Below are positions 9,399-17,088 of a DNA stretch of 64,000 nt, in pieces. This DNA comes from Thiotrichaceae bacterium UBA973. Its GTDB lineage: Bacteria; Pseudomonadota; Gammaproteobacteria; Eutrophobiales; Eutrophobiaceae. The notes below the pieces were generated by a model, which saw only the letters and a list, made by a program, of their open reading frames with translations, was not told the origin of the DNA and did not search any database. The stretch is taken from NCBI GenBank assembly GCA_002292815.1, contig DBBX01000027.1, positions 80,949-144,948 of the forward strand, given 5' to 3'. The position numbers were made by a program, and so were the translations under genes. Positions within the stretch are counted from its first letter, which is position 1. Each line of letters starts with the position of its first letter.

Positions 9399-9944
9399 CT
9401 ATTCCAACTCAGATTCCCACAACAGCACTCTGGGTTTTTGCATAAATAACTTATCCATGTTTTTAAATTCATCTTCAGTTAATACCAACGTTCGTATTTT
9501 CCTAGCTATGTATTTTTCCGTCTTTTTAACAAGATCTTGGAGACTTTCAAGGTCGATATCGCCAACTAATAACAAATCCACCAGCCCCGTATCTTTACCT
9601 TGTGCATAATCATCAATTAAATACGCCTGCTTTAGGTTGCCCAAACGTTCCAGAATACTTTCAAGGATCTGATCCATGCCTAAGGCTTTCTTGACCATCG
9701 AATGAAGCTCGGGGAATAAAGGATGTTCAGTATTAGCACGATAATTAATTTGCCTGCCTGACTTGCTGCTGTTTAACAAACCTGCATCACTTAATTGCTG
9801 CAATTCACCTGAAACTTGACTGGGAGATACACTAAAATCATCAGATAATTCACGTAAATATGCCTGTTGATCCGGATTTAGAAACAAACGCATCAATATC
9901 TTAATACGTGTTTTTGAGGCAATAAGTGAAGATAGAATCGACAT
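9399..9944 (-). CDS. Winged-helix transcriptional regulator fused to a degenerate nucleotidyltransferase-like domain
   Basis: A 181-residue protein. Residues 10-75 form an ArsR/MarR-like winged helix (helices in AYLRELSDDFSVSPSQVSGE, wing in SGRQINYRA). Residues about 100-175 resemble a minimal nucleotidyltransferase fold, aligning as DDYAQGKDTGLVDLLLVGDID. Active enzymes have a Gly-Ser pair before the YARG-like stretch and two Asp residues in the D-x-D position. Here the pair is DD and only one Asp of the second motif is clear, so catalysis is doubtful and a ligand-sensing role is more likely. A large palindrome overlaps its own promoter, which indicates autoregulation. It sits in the middle of the polysaccharide genes and may control wzm-wzt and the genes beyond. 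Confidence 0.75.
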   Translation of the reverse strand: MSILSSLIASKTRIKILMRLFLNPDQQAYLRELSDDFSVSPSQVSGELQQLSDAGLLNSSKSGRQINYRANTEHPLFPELHSMVKKALGMDQILESILERLGNLKQAYLIDDYAQGKDTGLVDLLLVGDIDLESLQDLVKKTEKYIARKIRTLVLTEDEFKNMDKLFMQKPRVLLWESELE

Positions 9945-9949
9945 ATAAC

Positions 9950-9990
9950 ATCCGCTATTATGTTCTATTAATTAGAACATAATAGCGGAT
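9950..9990 (-). promoter_or_regulatory. Perfect palindromic operator overlapping the regulator's promoter
   Basis: Two perfect 18-bp arms (9950-9967 and 9973-9990, the left arm reading ATCCGCTATTATGTTCTA) flank a 5-bp centre TTAAT. The site ends 6 bp before the ATG at 9944. On the minus strand a -35-like TTGAAA (10006-10001) and a -10-like TATTAT (9984-9979) are separated by 16 bp. The -10 lies inside the palindrome, so bound protein would block transcription. The winged-helix product encoded just downstream is the obvious candidate for binding. As RNA the same sequence could form a hairpin, but no T-tract follows, so a terminator is less likely. Confidence 0.7.
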
Positions 9991-10102
9991 ATGTTTGATA
10001 TTTCAAGAAGGAATGTTATGAACAGCATCACAAATTTGGGCATATAGTCGAATATTTAAACCAACCAAATTTATTTAATATTAGCAATTAATTTCATACG
10101 AA

Positions 10103-11311
10103 TTATTCTTTCTCACTCATAGACTCGATTATCTCTCTGTATTTATTAACGATGACTCCCCAGTCAAACTTATCTATTACACTTTGCCTGGCATTTGCAA
10201 CAATCATATTTTTAGTTTCTTTATTCACTAATATATTTTCAACTGCATTCGCGAGCTGCACTGAATCTCCAGGCTTTACTAAAACTCCATTTACACCATT
10301 CTCGATAATATCTTCCATTGCTGGTAATGATGGTGCGATGACAACACATCCGCAGCCCATGGCTTCAATTGCTACCAATCCTAGCCCTTCTCGTTTTGAG
10401 GTCATCACAGCTATTGTTGATGATGAATATATTTCTGGTAATTGATTATGATTTATTGCCCCAATGAATTCGACAGCATGCTCAATACTCAATTCTTTAC
10501 ACAGTGCTTCTAATTGACATCTTTCAGGACCATCACCTACGATGAATAATTTTAATTTTGGATATTTCTGGATAAGACTATGCATTGCTTCCAGTAAAAT
10601 ATTTACATTCTTTTCTTCAACTAGCCTTCCAACAAACAATATTTTATTATTGTCTTGTTTTATATTTGCTAATGGCATAAATGTATTTACTAAATCAACA
10701 CCCATTGAGCAGACATGTATTTTTTCTTTAATGTTTGTGATCTGTAAACAATTTTCCCGCATATGCTCACTTACAACGGTTATTCCATCAGAATAGTTCA
10801 AAACCCACTTTTTAATACTTTTAAACAAAAATGACTGGAAAGAAAATAAATCACTCCCGTGTGATGTACATAATATTTTAGGGCAGTCTTTATATAGATA
10901 CTTTGAGATGAATACAGCTATTAAGCCTTGTGGTATTAACCAATGGGCATGAATGAGATCATATTTATTTTTTTTTAATAACGTTAATAGTGACCATGTC
11001 TGTGAAAATATAAATATTGGAACTAATAGGTAAAGTAACTTATTTTTTTTAAGATTTGCAATAATTCCACCATCATATGCAAGCAATTGCCATTTACTAA
11101 AGAAGTATTGATATCGATATACATTGATGCCGTCCAGTACTTCTTTTTTTTCAGACCCAAATGCATGTGGAGCCAAAACATCGACCTCGATACCTTTGTT
11201 GACCAAGCGTTTACTTAATTCATTTACAAATGGCGGATCAGTATCATCAAGCCAACGTGGAAACGTAGAGCTTACTACAAGGATATGTTTTTTATGTTCA
11301 GGACTGTACAT
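10103..11311 (-). CDS. GT4 glycosyltransferase
   Basis: A 402-residue GT-B fold enzyme. The N-terminal domain opens with ILVVSSTFPRWLDDTDPPFV, a pattern common in GT4 enzymes of exopolysaccharide clusters, and includes LIHAHWLIPQG and TSHGSDL. The C-terminal donor domain has FVGRLVEEKNV, FIVGDGPE and the E-x7-E motif in KREGLGLVAIEAMGCG. It would add a sugar from a nucleotide donor to the lipid-linked glycan in the cytoplasm. It is encoded upstream of the regulator and downstream of a GT2 gene on the same strand. The sugar specificity cannot be inferred. Confidence 0.88.
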   Translation of the reverse strand: MYSPEHKKHILVVSSTFPRWLDDTDPPFVNELSKRLVNKGIEVDVLAPHAFGSEKKEVLDGINVYRYQYFFSKWQLLAYDGGIIANLKKNKLLYLLVPIFIFSQTWSLLTLLKKNKYDLIHAHWLIPQGLIAVFISKYLYKDCPKILCTSHGSDLFSFQSFLFKSIKKWVLNYSDGITVVSEHMRENCLQITNIKEKIHVCSMGVDLVNTFMPLANIKQDNNKILFVGRLVEEKNVNILLEAMHSLIQKYPKLKLFIVGDGPERCQLEALCKELSIEHAVEFIGAINHNQLPEIYSSSTIAVMTSKREGLGLVAIEAMGCGCVVIAPSLPAMEDIIENGVNGVLVKPGDSVQLANAVENILVNKETKNMIVANARQSVIDKFDWGVIVNKYREIIESMSEKE

Positions 11312-11355
11312 AAATAGACAAAATTTATAATTCTAAACAGTGTAATAATAACTGT

Positions 11356-12225
11356 TCAATCATCCTTTTTTTGATTTTGACTATAAATAAGAAATGTTAT
11401 TTGCTCTGACAATAAACCTATGAGGAAAATAATTACTGATGTTAAAAATATGAATATACCCATATTAGTAAAACGCCCATGATAAAAATAAGTATATCCA
11501 TAATAGGATAAACCTATAATAAAAAGACTTAAGCTAGCTGGAAAAAATATTTTTAATGGTGAATATAGTGCAGTAACTCTAAAAATGATTAATAAAAACT
11601 TAAACCCGTCTTTAATTAATTTAATATGACTATTACCTGTTCTTTGCTCGCAAGATATTGGAACATATTTGATACTGTAGCCGGATCTAAACAAGGCCAT
11701 AGTGATGGTAGTTGGATAAGAGAATCCATTTGGCAACAGATATAAAAACTGTTTAAATACATCTGCTTTTACTGCTCTAAAACCCGAGGTCAAGTCATCT
11801 ATTTTATGTCCTGACATATAGCTAGCTAGTTTATTATAAAATACATTAGCGACATACCTTGGAATGCTGGCGTGTGTTATTCGTTCCCGAGCACCAATAA
11901 CCATATCGTGATTTTCATCAATGCCGTTGAGTAAACTTTTTATATCATCTGGTCTGTGCTGGCCATCAGCATCCATGAAAACTAGTATTTCACCTGTTGC
12001 AAACCGCGCGCCTGATTTTATTGATGCGCCATTACCCTTCGAGTATGGATGATTAATAACTTTCACAGCATACTTATTACATATACTTAATGTATCGTCA
12101 TCAGACCCATCATTAACAATGATAATTTCGGCATCAGCATATAAGGATGTTAATTCAGGCAACAATATTTTCAAAGAAGCCGATTCATTCTTTGCTGGTA
12201 ATATAATACTTAGGCTTTTATTCAT
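11356..12225 (-). CDS. GT2 glycosyltransferase, DPM1/GtrB-like, membrane-anchored
   Basis: A 289-residue enzyme. The GT2 domain (1 to about 215) shows SIILPAKNESASL, VNDGSDDDT, HPYSKGNGASIKSG and MDADGQH, the metal-binding DxD region of dolichol-phosphate-mannose synthase-like enzymes. Two hydrophobic segments close the protein (about 225-280). Such enzymes charge polyprenyl phosphate with one sugar at the inner membrane, making the lipid-linked donor used by GT-C transferases on the periplasmic side. The gene directly downstream of two GT-C-like (TMTC-like) genes fits this donor-supply role. That link is inferred from context only. Confidence 0.87.
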   Translation of the reverse strand: MNKSLSIILPAKNESASLKILLPELTSLYADAEIIIVNDGSDDDTLSICNKYAVKVINHPYSKGNGASIKSGARFATGEILVFMDADGQHRPDDIKSLLNGIDENHDMVIGARERITHASIPRYVANVFYNKLASYMSGHKIDDLTSGFRAVKADVFKQFLYLLPNGFSYPTTITMALFRSGYSIKYVPISCEQRTGNSHIKLIKDGFKFLLIIFRVTALYSPLKIFFPASLSLFIIGLSYYGYTYFYHGRFTNMGIFIFLTSVIIFLIGLLSEQITFLIYSQNQKKDD

Positions 12226-12241
12226 AATGTTTTAAATAAAT

Positions 12242-14116
12242 TTAAGGAACATTTAGCAGTTTGAGCTGCTGCTCAGCGTTTTTATATAGAATAGCGTCAT
12301 TATGTAACTTCAACAAAACGTATTCAAAATCTTTTTTTGCTTGTGGTTGATTTCCAATATTTAAGTGAGAAAGACCACGATAATATATAGAGTCAATATG
12401 ACCTGGATTAGCAAGATTAACCTTTGTCAATAATTTAATCGCCATATTAAATTCATTTAATGAAAAATAACTTATGCCAAGATAGTAATTTGCTTTTTCA
12501 TGTTCTGGATAATCTTTAATAATTGCCTGAAAATCATTTTTTGCCATATCCACGTTGCCAAGATTATTATTAGCAACCCCTCTATTTAACAAGACTTCAA
12601 TATTATTAGGTGCCTTGAGCAACGCAGAATTTAAATCCTCGATTGCGCCATTTAAATCTCCCAAATAAATTCTAGCTGACGCTCTTCCATTTAAAGCATA
12701 GGCATTATTCTCGTCTAGTTGTAGAACTGAAGAATAATCCTCAATGGCTTTGTTGTACCATTTTTTCTTCATTCTGTAATCGGCTCTGTTGCTAAGAGCT
12801 CTGTAATTTGATTTATCAACATTTATTGCATGTGACCACAATGTTTCCTCATTTTCCCATATTAAGATTTGTCTTTTCGTACTGTTTACTAATGCACATA
12901 ATATAATTACGTATACTAGTAGCATAGAAAACAGTAGCATTATTTTTTTATTTTTTTCTTGTTTAAAACTTATTCTCAATCCTTTTAAGGTCATATAGCT
13001 CAAAACAAAATAAAACGGCATTAAAGCAATGTAGGCATACCGATCTGCCATTATCTGTGGGCCACTTTGGGAAAAACCGAGAACCGGAAAGATAATCACT
13101 AAATAAATTAGCAAAAAATATAATGGCCAATGATATTTTTTTCTTATCAGAAATGCAGTTACAAATACGAATATAAAAACAAAGAAATGCGCATAAAACT
13201 TAATATCATAAAAATTCGTTTTCCCTAACAAATATAATGGCGATAAATTTGAAGGATATAATGTATTCAATAAATACATATTAAAACCGTAACTTGCCTG
13301 CAGAATTCTATCTACCAGAGTTAATTTTTCCCAAGAAACCATCGCTCCTGATGTATTCGCCGCAAAGACACCTATCAATGCAAATAAGAAAGATATAATG
13401 ATAAATGGGATCTTGGTTTTTATACTATTCATCATAAAGGCAACTGTGGGCTTCGTGGAATTAAGAATTGCTATATCTACTAGAACTAACACCACAGGAA
13501 AAGTAATTGCCCATGCCTTACATAACAATGACAGGAAAAAAGAACAAAAAGAAATAATATATAATTTCTTCTTAAATATATTACTTGATGCGAGTACTTC
13601 TTTATGAAACCTGAAATGTAGATATGCAAGAAAACTTATTAACAAAAATAATGCACTGAAGACATCTCTTCTTTCAGTCACCCATACGACAGACTCTACT
13701 CTTAATGGGTGTAATGAAAAAATTGATGCCCCAACTAGAGATGATATTATTAAATTTAAATTATTCGAAGATAATTTATTAAACAATCTTAAAGCCGAAT
13801 AGATCACCAGCATTAACAGCACAGCATTAATACTGTGCAGTAATATATTAGTTAACCTGTAACCATAACTTTCCAGACCCCAGACATGGTAATTCATGAT
13901 GAAAGACAACCATGTTAATGGTTGATAATGACCACCCAGAGTGTTCGTAAATGCCCAAAGCATGCTATTAAAGCTAAACGACCTGATATGCTCGTTATTA
14001 ACAATAATTTCTCGATCATCCCATACAAAATCGTACCCTAATGACGACTTAAAAATAAAAAACGCCAAACAAAATAAAATAGTGCTAGAGAGAAGAGTAA
14101 TGGATTTTGTTTTCAC
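12242..14116 (-). CDS. TMTC-like membrane protein with C-terminal TPR repeats (GT-C candidate)
   Basis: A 624-residue protein. About ten hydrophobic segments (to residue ~425) are followed by four to five tetratricopeptide repeats. After the first membrane segment comes VWDDREIIVNN, an acidic pair in the position where GT-C enzymes have their catalytic aspartate. GGHYQPLTWLS and LHPLRVESVVWVTERRD are motifs of the TMTC family, whose eukaryotic members are O-mannosyltransferases. The bacterial proteins are uncharacterised or implicated in protein glycosylation. It neighbours a paralogue (14249-16153), the lipid-sugar-synthase-like GT2 and pilA. A role in glycosylating an exported protein is plausible but inferred. 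Confidence 0.7.
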   Translation of the reverse strand: MKTKSITLLSSTILFCLAFFIFKSSLGYDFVWDDREIIVNNEHIRSFSFNSMLWAFTNTLGGHYQPLTWLSFIMNYHVWGLESYGYRLTNILLHSINAVLLMLVIYSALRLFNKLSSNNLNLIISSLVGASIFSLHPLRVESVVWVTERRDVFSALFLLISFLAYLHFRFHKEVLASSNIFKKKLYIISFCSFFLSLLCKAWAITFPVVLVLVDIAILNSTKPTVAFMMNSIKTKIPFIIISFLFALIGVFAANTSGAMVSWEKLTLVDRILQASYGFNMYLLNTLYPSNLSPLYLLGKTNFYDIKFYAHFFVFIFVFVTAFLIRKKYHWPLYFLLIYLVIIFPVLGFSQSGPQIMADRYAYIALMPFYFVLSYMTLKGLRISFKQEKNKKIMLLFSMLLVYVIILCALVNSTKRQILIWENEETLWSHAINVDKSNYRALSNRADYRMKKKWYNKAIEDYSSVLQLDENNAYALNGRASARIYLGDLNGAIEDLNSALLKAPNNIEVLLNRGVANNNLGNVDMAKNDFQAIIKDYPEHEKANYYLGISYFSLNEFNMAIKLLTKVNLANPGHIDSIYYRGLSHLNIGNQPQAKKDFEYVLLKLHNDAILYKNAEQQLKLLNVP

Positions 14117-14248
14117 ATTAATTTCTTATTATATTAATTTTTATGACGCCAGAATCTAATAAATTTTTAACAACATAAATAATTGTTTTCATTTGGTCTG
14201 GCTTAATTATAATTTCTTCAAATAGAACTGAAAACGCCTAATAGCATG

Positions 14249-16153
14249 TCATTCTTTGATAGTATGAAACTTTATGCCATGACTTTTATTTAAGTCTTTC
14301 ATGAGCATATTCGCCTCATTAACTTTTTCATTGGTCAACAATATTGATATTAATTTTATTTGATACTCAAGCGTGTTCGGATTCCTTAAAACGACATCTC
14401 GCATGATGGCTAAGCCTTGACTTGCTCCATTAGGGATGGTCACTAGGTACGAAGAATATATATAACGCACATCATCACTTAATCTTCCTGTTACCTTTTC
14501 ATTTTCTAAAATACTAGAAAATAAGCTGTGTATCGTAGTAGAAGTTAAATTACATTTGGATTCGACCTGACAGTTAATAAGCTGACGTAACTCTACTATC
14601 TCAGTATTATTGATCTTGTTATTCTTCAAGTTAATCACGAGCTTGTTTATAATGCTTTGATCTTCCTCTTCACCAAGCATCGCATTTAAATGGATAAGTG
14701 CAATTGCCGGCTGTGTCGTATTAATCGCGAGCGTTTCTGCTTTGCGTAGGGCTACTTTTGCTGCAGTTCCAAAAACAGGGTTTTTGGTTTGTAAGTATTT
14801 TTTAGTGTAAGCATAACCCATCTCATAATTTGAAGTGACGGAGTTGGGATGATGCTGCACTAACCTTTCACCTAATAGAATAACATCACTCCAATCATGA
14901 GCTCGGCTAATTGTAAGTATAGTAAAAAGTAATGTAATTACGGCAAAAAAATAATGCTTATTAATAAACTTTATCTTATTCACCATTAAATTAAGTGATA
15001 TTACAAAGATAATAATTAAACCAATCGAAGGAAGATAGTTCCTGTGTTCATGAACTAAATTCAGAGGAAGAATTGTTGACTCCATCAAGTGACCAATGAA
15101 AAAAAATGTAAGCCCGAAAGCCAGCCATGGTATTTTTTTTCTATGTCTAATTGCAAAAAAAGAAAGTAAAACAAGTGATGCTGTTGCCCAGAGTGTAGAT
15201 ATAGGTTCAACAATACTTTTAGATAGAATAAAATCATCATGATGCAAACCAAAGATATCAGCTTGAGGTAATAGTATTTGAAAAATATAAAACCAAATGA
15301 CACGAAATTGAGTTAACGACCTTTCAATTAAATCAAATGATCTGCCACTATATTTTGCCGTTAACTCTCCATTCAATAACATAAATATTGCCAAACACGA
15401 AGGCAAAAAAATCACAATAAAATAAAAAATATTTAAACATTGTCGCTCAGACAATGTATTAACATGCCAATGGAAAAAAAAGCATTCTATCGCCAATAAA
15501 AATACAAATAATAATAATCCATTCTCTTTACACAATGCTGATACAAGTCCAAACAATATTATCAATATTAGTTTAGAGATAAATTGTGATAAATTATTTT
15601 CTATCTTTTCACGTAATGTTATATAGCAATATATACCTAGTAACGTAAACATGGCGGCCATACTCGTCATTCTTTGTACTACGTATAAAACTGCTGTTAA
15701 ATTTATGGGATGGACAGCCCAAATTATTGTTGACCAAAATGCAGTCGACCTAATATCTACAATCTCACTTGAAAAATTTGTCCTGATTGCTAATAAACTT
15801 AATAGTTTGGATACGATAAAAAATACAATGACCGTATTCAGTGCATGAACCAAAATATTGACTAATTTAAAACTAAGCGGAGAGAAACCAGCTAAATGAT
15901 AGTTTAAGTAGAAACTTAACATTGCTAACGGGCGCCCTAACGGTCCAGATGTTCCTGATATCGATGCTGTCCAAGCATCTAATAAACTTAATTCAGAATT
16001 ATTGATCGCTGGGTTTTGGAGAATATTAAAATAATCGTCATAAATGAACTCACCTGGTAGACCAGGCAGATAAACTAGTACTGCAATAATAAATAAGAAA
16101 AATGCATATCGCTGATTCACGCTCATAGGTAAGGTCATATTTATAGTTTGCAT
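14249..16153 (-). CDS. TMTC-like membrane protein, paralogue of the next gene downstream
   Basis: A 634-residue protein of the same design as its neighbour: about ten membrane segments, then a soluble helical C-terminal third that looks TPR-like but diverged. Matching motifs are LPGEFIYDDYFNILQNPA (acidic pair), GPLGRPLAMLSFYLNYHL and AVHPINLTAVLYVVQRMTS. The N-terminus is methionine-rich and the first ATG gives a plausible start. It is the first gene after the pilA terminator on the same strand. Proteins of this type are often encoded beside pilin genes in gammaproteobacteria. A pilin glycosyltransferase or a surface-glycan GT-C enzyme are the main candidates. Neither can be chosen from sequence alone. 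Confidence 0.65.
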   Translation of the reverse strand: MQTINMTLPMSVNQRYAFFLFIIAVLVYLPGLPGEFIYDDYFNILQNPAINNSELSLLDAWTASISGTSGPLGRPLAMLSFYLNYHLAGFSPLSFKLVNILVHALNTVIVFFIVSKLLSLLAIRTNFSSEIVDIRSTAFWSTIIWAVHPINLTAVLYVVQRMTSMAAMFTLLGIYCYITLREKIENNLSQFISKLILIILFGLVSALCKENGLLLFVFLLAIECFFFHWHVNTLSERQCLNIFYFIVIFLPSCLAIFMLLNGELTAKYSGRSFDLIERSLTQFRVIWFYIFQILLPQADIFGLHHDDFILSKSIVEPISTLWATASLVLLSFFAIRHRKKIPWLAFGLTFFFIGHLMESTILPLNLVHEHRNYLPSIGLIIIFVISLNLMVNKIKFINKHYFFAVITLLFTILTISRAHDWSDVILLGERLVQHHPNSVTSNYEMGYAYTKKYLQTKNPVFGTAAKVALRKAETLAINTTQPAIALIHLNAMLGEEEDQSIINKLVINLKNNKINNTEIVELRQLINCQVESKCNLTSTTIHSLFSSILENEKVTGRLSDDVRYIYSSYLVTIPNGASQGLAIMRDVVLRNPNTLEYQIKLISILLTNEKVNEANMLMKDLNKSHGIKFHTIKE

Positions 16154-16292
16154 ATAATGTACACGGTCAAGATACGTTATGCTTTTTTAGATGTGTCGTA
16201 CATATTAATACTGATTCATCTAAAGTTATTTAGAATAAATTTAAAGTATCAATAAATAGATAACTAAACTATCTAGTTTATATCACACCCAT

Positions 16293-16321
16293 AAAAAAAC
16301 CCCTCAGAAGAGGGGTTTTTA
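16293..16321 (-). terminator. Rho-independent terminator of pilA
   Basis: The stem CCCCTC/GAGGGG (16300-16305 and 16310-16315), with loop AGAA, is flanked by A5 and T5 runs that extend the stem. Read on the minus strand it follows the pilA stop by about 30 bases and ends in a T-run. The hairpin would also work on the plus strand, but no plus-strand gene lies to its left. Confidence 0.9.
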
Positions 16322-16347
16322 TTACTACCTGTTGAAATAGCTTCGAA

Positions 16348-16773
16348 TTATCTACAATTAGAAGGTCGCAACTTAGATGGCACCGAACCAGTGTTACATA
16401 ACCAACTTATAGAACCACCGGTATCTGAAGGTGATAAAAGAAGAGTAGAGTTATCAGCGCTATCTACTTTTGTATTATAAGTGATAAGAATAGTACCGCT
16501 AGCACCAACTGTGACAGTTTTAACCGCATTACCGTTAATACTTGCAGCAGCCCCAATTCCAGCCATAGCATTTGAACTAGGCCAAGCACCCATAGAACCA
16601 TAATATTCGGACACACCCGTTTTAGCAGCACCGGCCAAACCTAGACCTTCAGAGACGTGTGCACGCTTGGTATAGTCTTGATATGAAGGGATAGCAACTG
16701 CGGCAAGAATACCGATAATTGCAACAACAATCATTAATTCTATGAGGGTAAAACCCTGTTGTGTTTTTTTCAT
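16348..16773 (-). CDS. pilA: Type IV major pilin, PilA
   Basis: A 141-residue prepilin. The leader MKKTQQG ends in the glycine cut by PilD, and the mature chain starts FTLIELMIVVAIIGILAAVA, with Glu5 present. The C-terminal part has the cysteine pair WLCNT...SNCR forming the usual disulfide loop. The ATG at 16773 is chosen because AAGGAGTT lies 7 bases upstream and the leader has the usual length. A longer in-frame start would add 16 residues before the leader and is unlikely. A sigma-54 promoter lies upstream and a strong terminator downstream, so it is transcribed alone. The serine near the C-terminus could be a glycosylation site, which is speculation. Confidence 0.95.
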   Translation of the reverse strand: MKKTQQGFTLIELMIVVAIIGILAAVAIPSYQDYTKRAHVSEGLGLAGAAKTGVSEYYGSMGAWPSSNAMAGIGAAASINGNAVKTVTVGASGTILITYNTKVDSADNSTLLLSPSDTGGSISWLCNTGSVPSKLRPSNCR

Positions 16774-17059
16774 CTTTTTTAACTCCTTTGAGTTGGTTTT
16801 ATTTAATAACAATCTTTGCAAAGATTACTTAAAATTTGATACTCCAATTATATTTGGATAGTACGCCATTTTGAACTGCGTGTAAGTGTACTGCAGAATC
16901 TATGCCAATTAGTTTTCAATTAAATATTATCCATAACTCTTTGTATATTATGAATAATAATTGACTATGCTAATTAAATTACAATCTGACAACACAAAAC
17001 TATTAACATTCTATGTCCGAATGTGACGTAAATTGTCATATCAACTGTAGCAGAAGAAA
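16774..17059 (-). promoter_or_regulatory. pilA upstream control region
   Basis: This gene-free stretch between pilA and the methyltransferase-GT2 gene is very AT-rich. It holds the sigma-54 promoter at 16892-16907 and a leader of roughly 108 bases. Upstream of the promoter are several TGTC/GACA elements (for example GTTGTCAG and AATTGTCAT on either strand, between about 16985 and 17043), the type of element bound by PilR in Pseudomonas. No open reading frame of note was seen. Confidence 0.55.
16892..16907 (-). promoter_or_regulatory. Sigma-54 (-24/-12) promoter of pilA
   Basis: On the minus strand TGGCATAGATTCTGCA has GG and GC separated by exactly ten bases, against the consensus TGGCACG-N4-TTGC. 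Transcription would start near 16881. PilR, encoded about 3 kb away, is a sigma-54 activator that controls pilA in other gammaproteobacteria, so site and regulator agree. Confidence 0.8.
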
Positions 17060-17084
17060 TTTTTAATAATCAGATTATTAAAAA
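17060..17084 (-). terminator. AT-rich hairpin after the methyltransferase-GT2 gene
   Basis: Perfect 12-bp arms TTTTTAATAATC and GATTATTAAAAA are separated by one base. The hairpin starts 5 bases after the stop of the minus-strand gene and is followed by ATTTCTTC. The low GC content makes it a weak terminator, but position and symmetry fit. Confidence 0.5.
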
Positions 17085-17088
17085 CATC

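Noticed and set aside
9950..9990. Reading the palindrome as a terminator of the upstream GT4 gene
   Set aside because: It lies more than 110 bp after that gene, has no T-run, and overlaps a readable promoter of the regulator. An operator is the better explanation.
1..16153. Prophage, transposon or CRISPR content in the AT-rich region
   Set aside because: No integrase, transposase, phage gene, terminal repeat or spaced repeat array was seen. The genes are all glycan-related.
16774..16821. Longer N-terminus for PilA
   Set aside because: It would place 16 residues before the standard MKKTQQG leader and ignore the AAGGAGTT site in front of the ATG at 16773.
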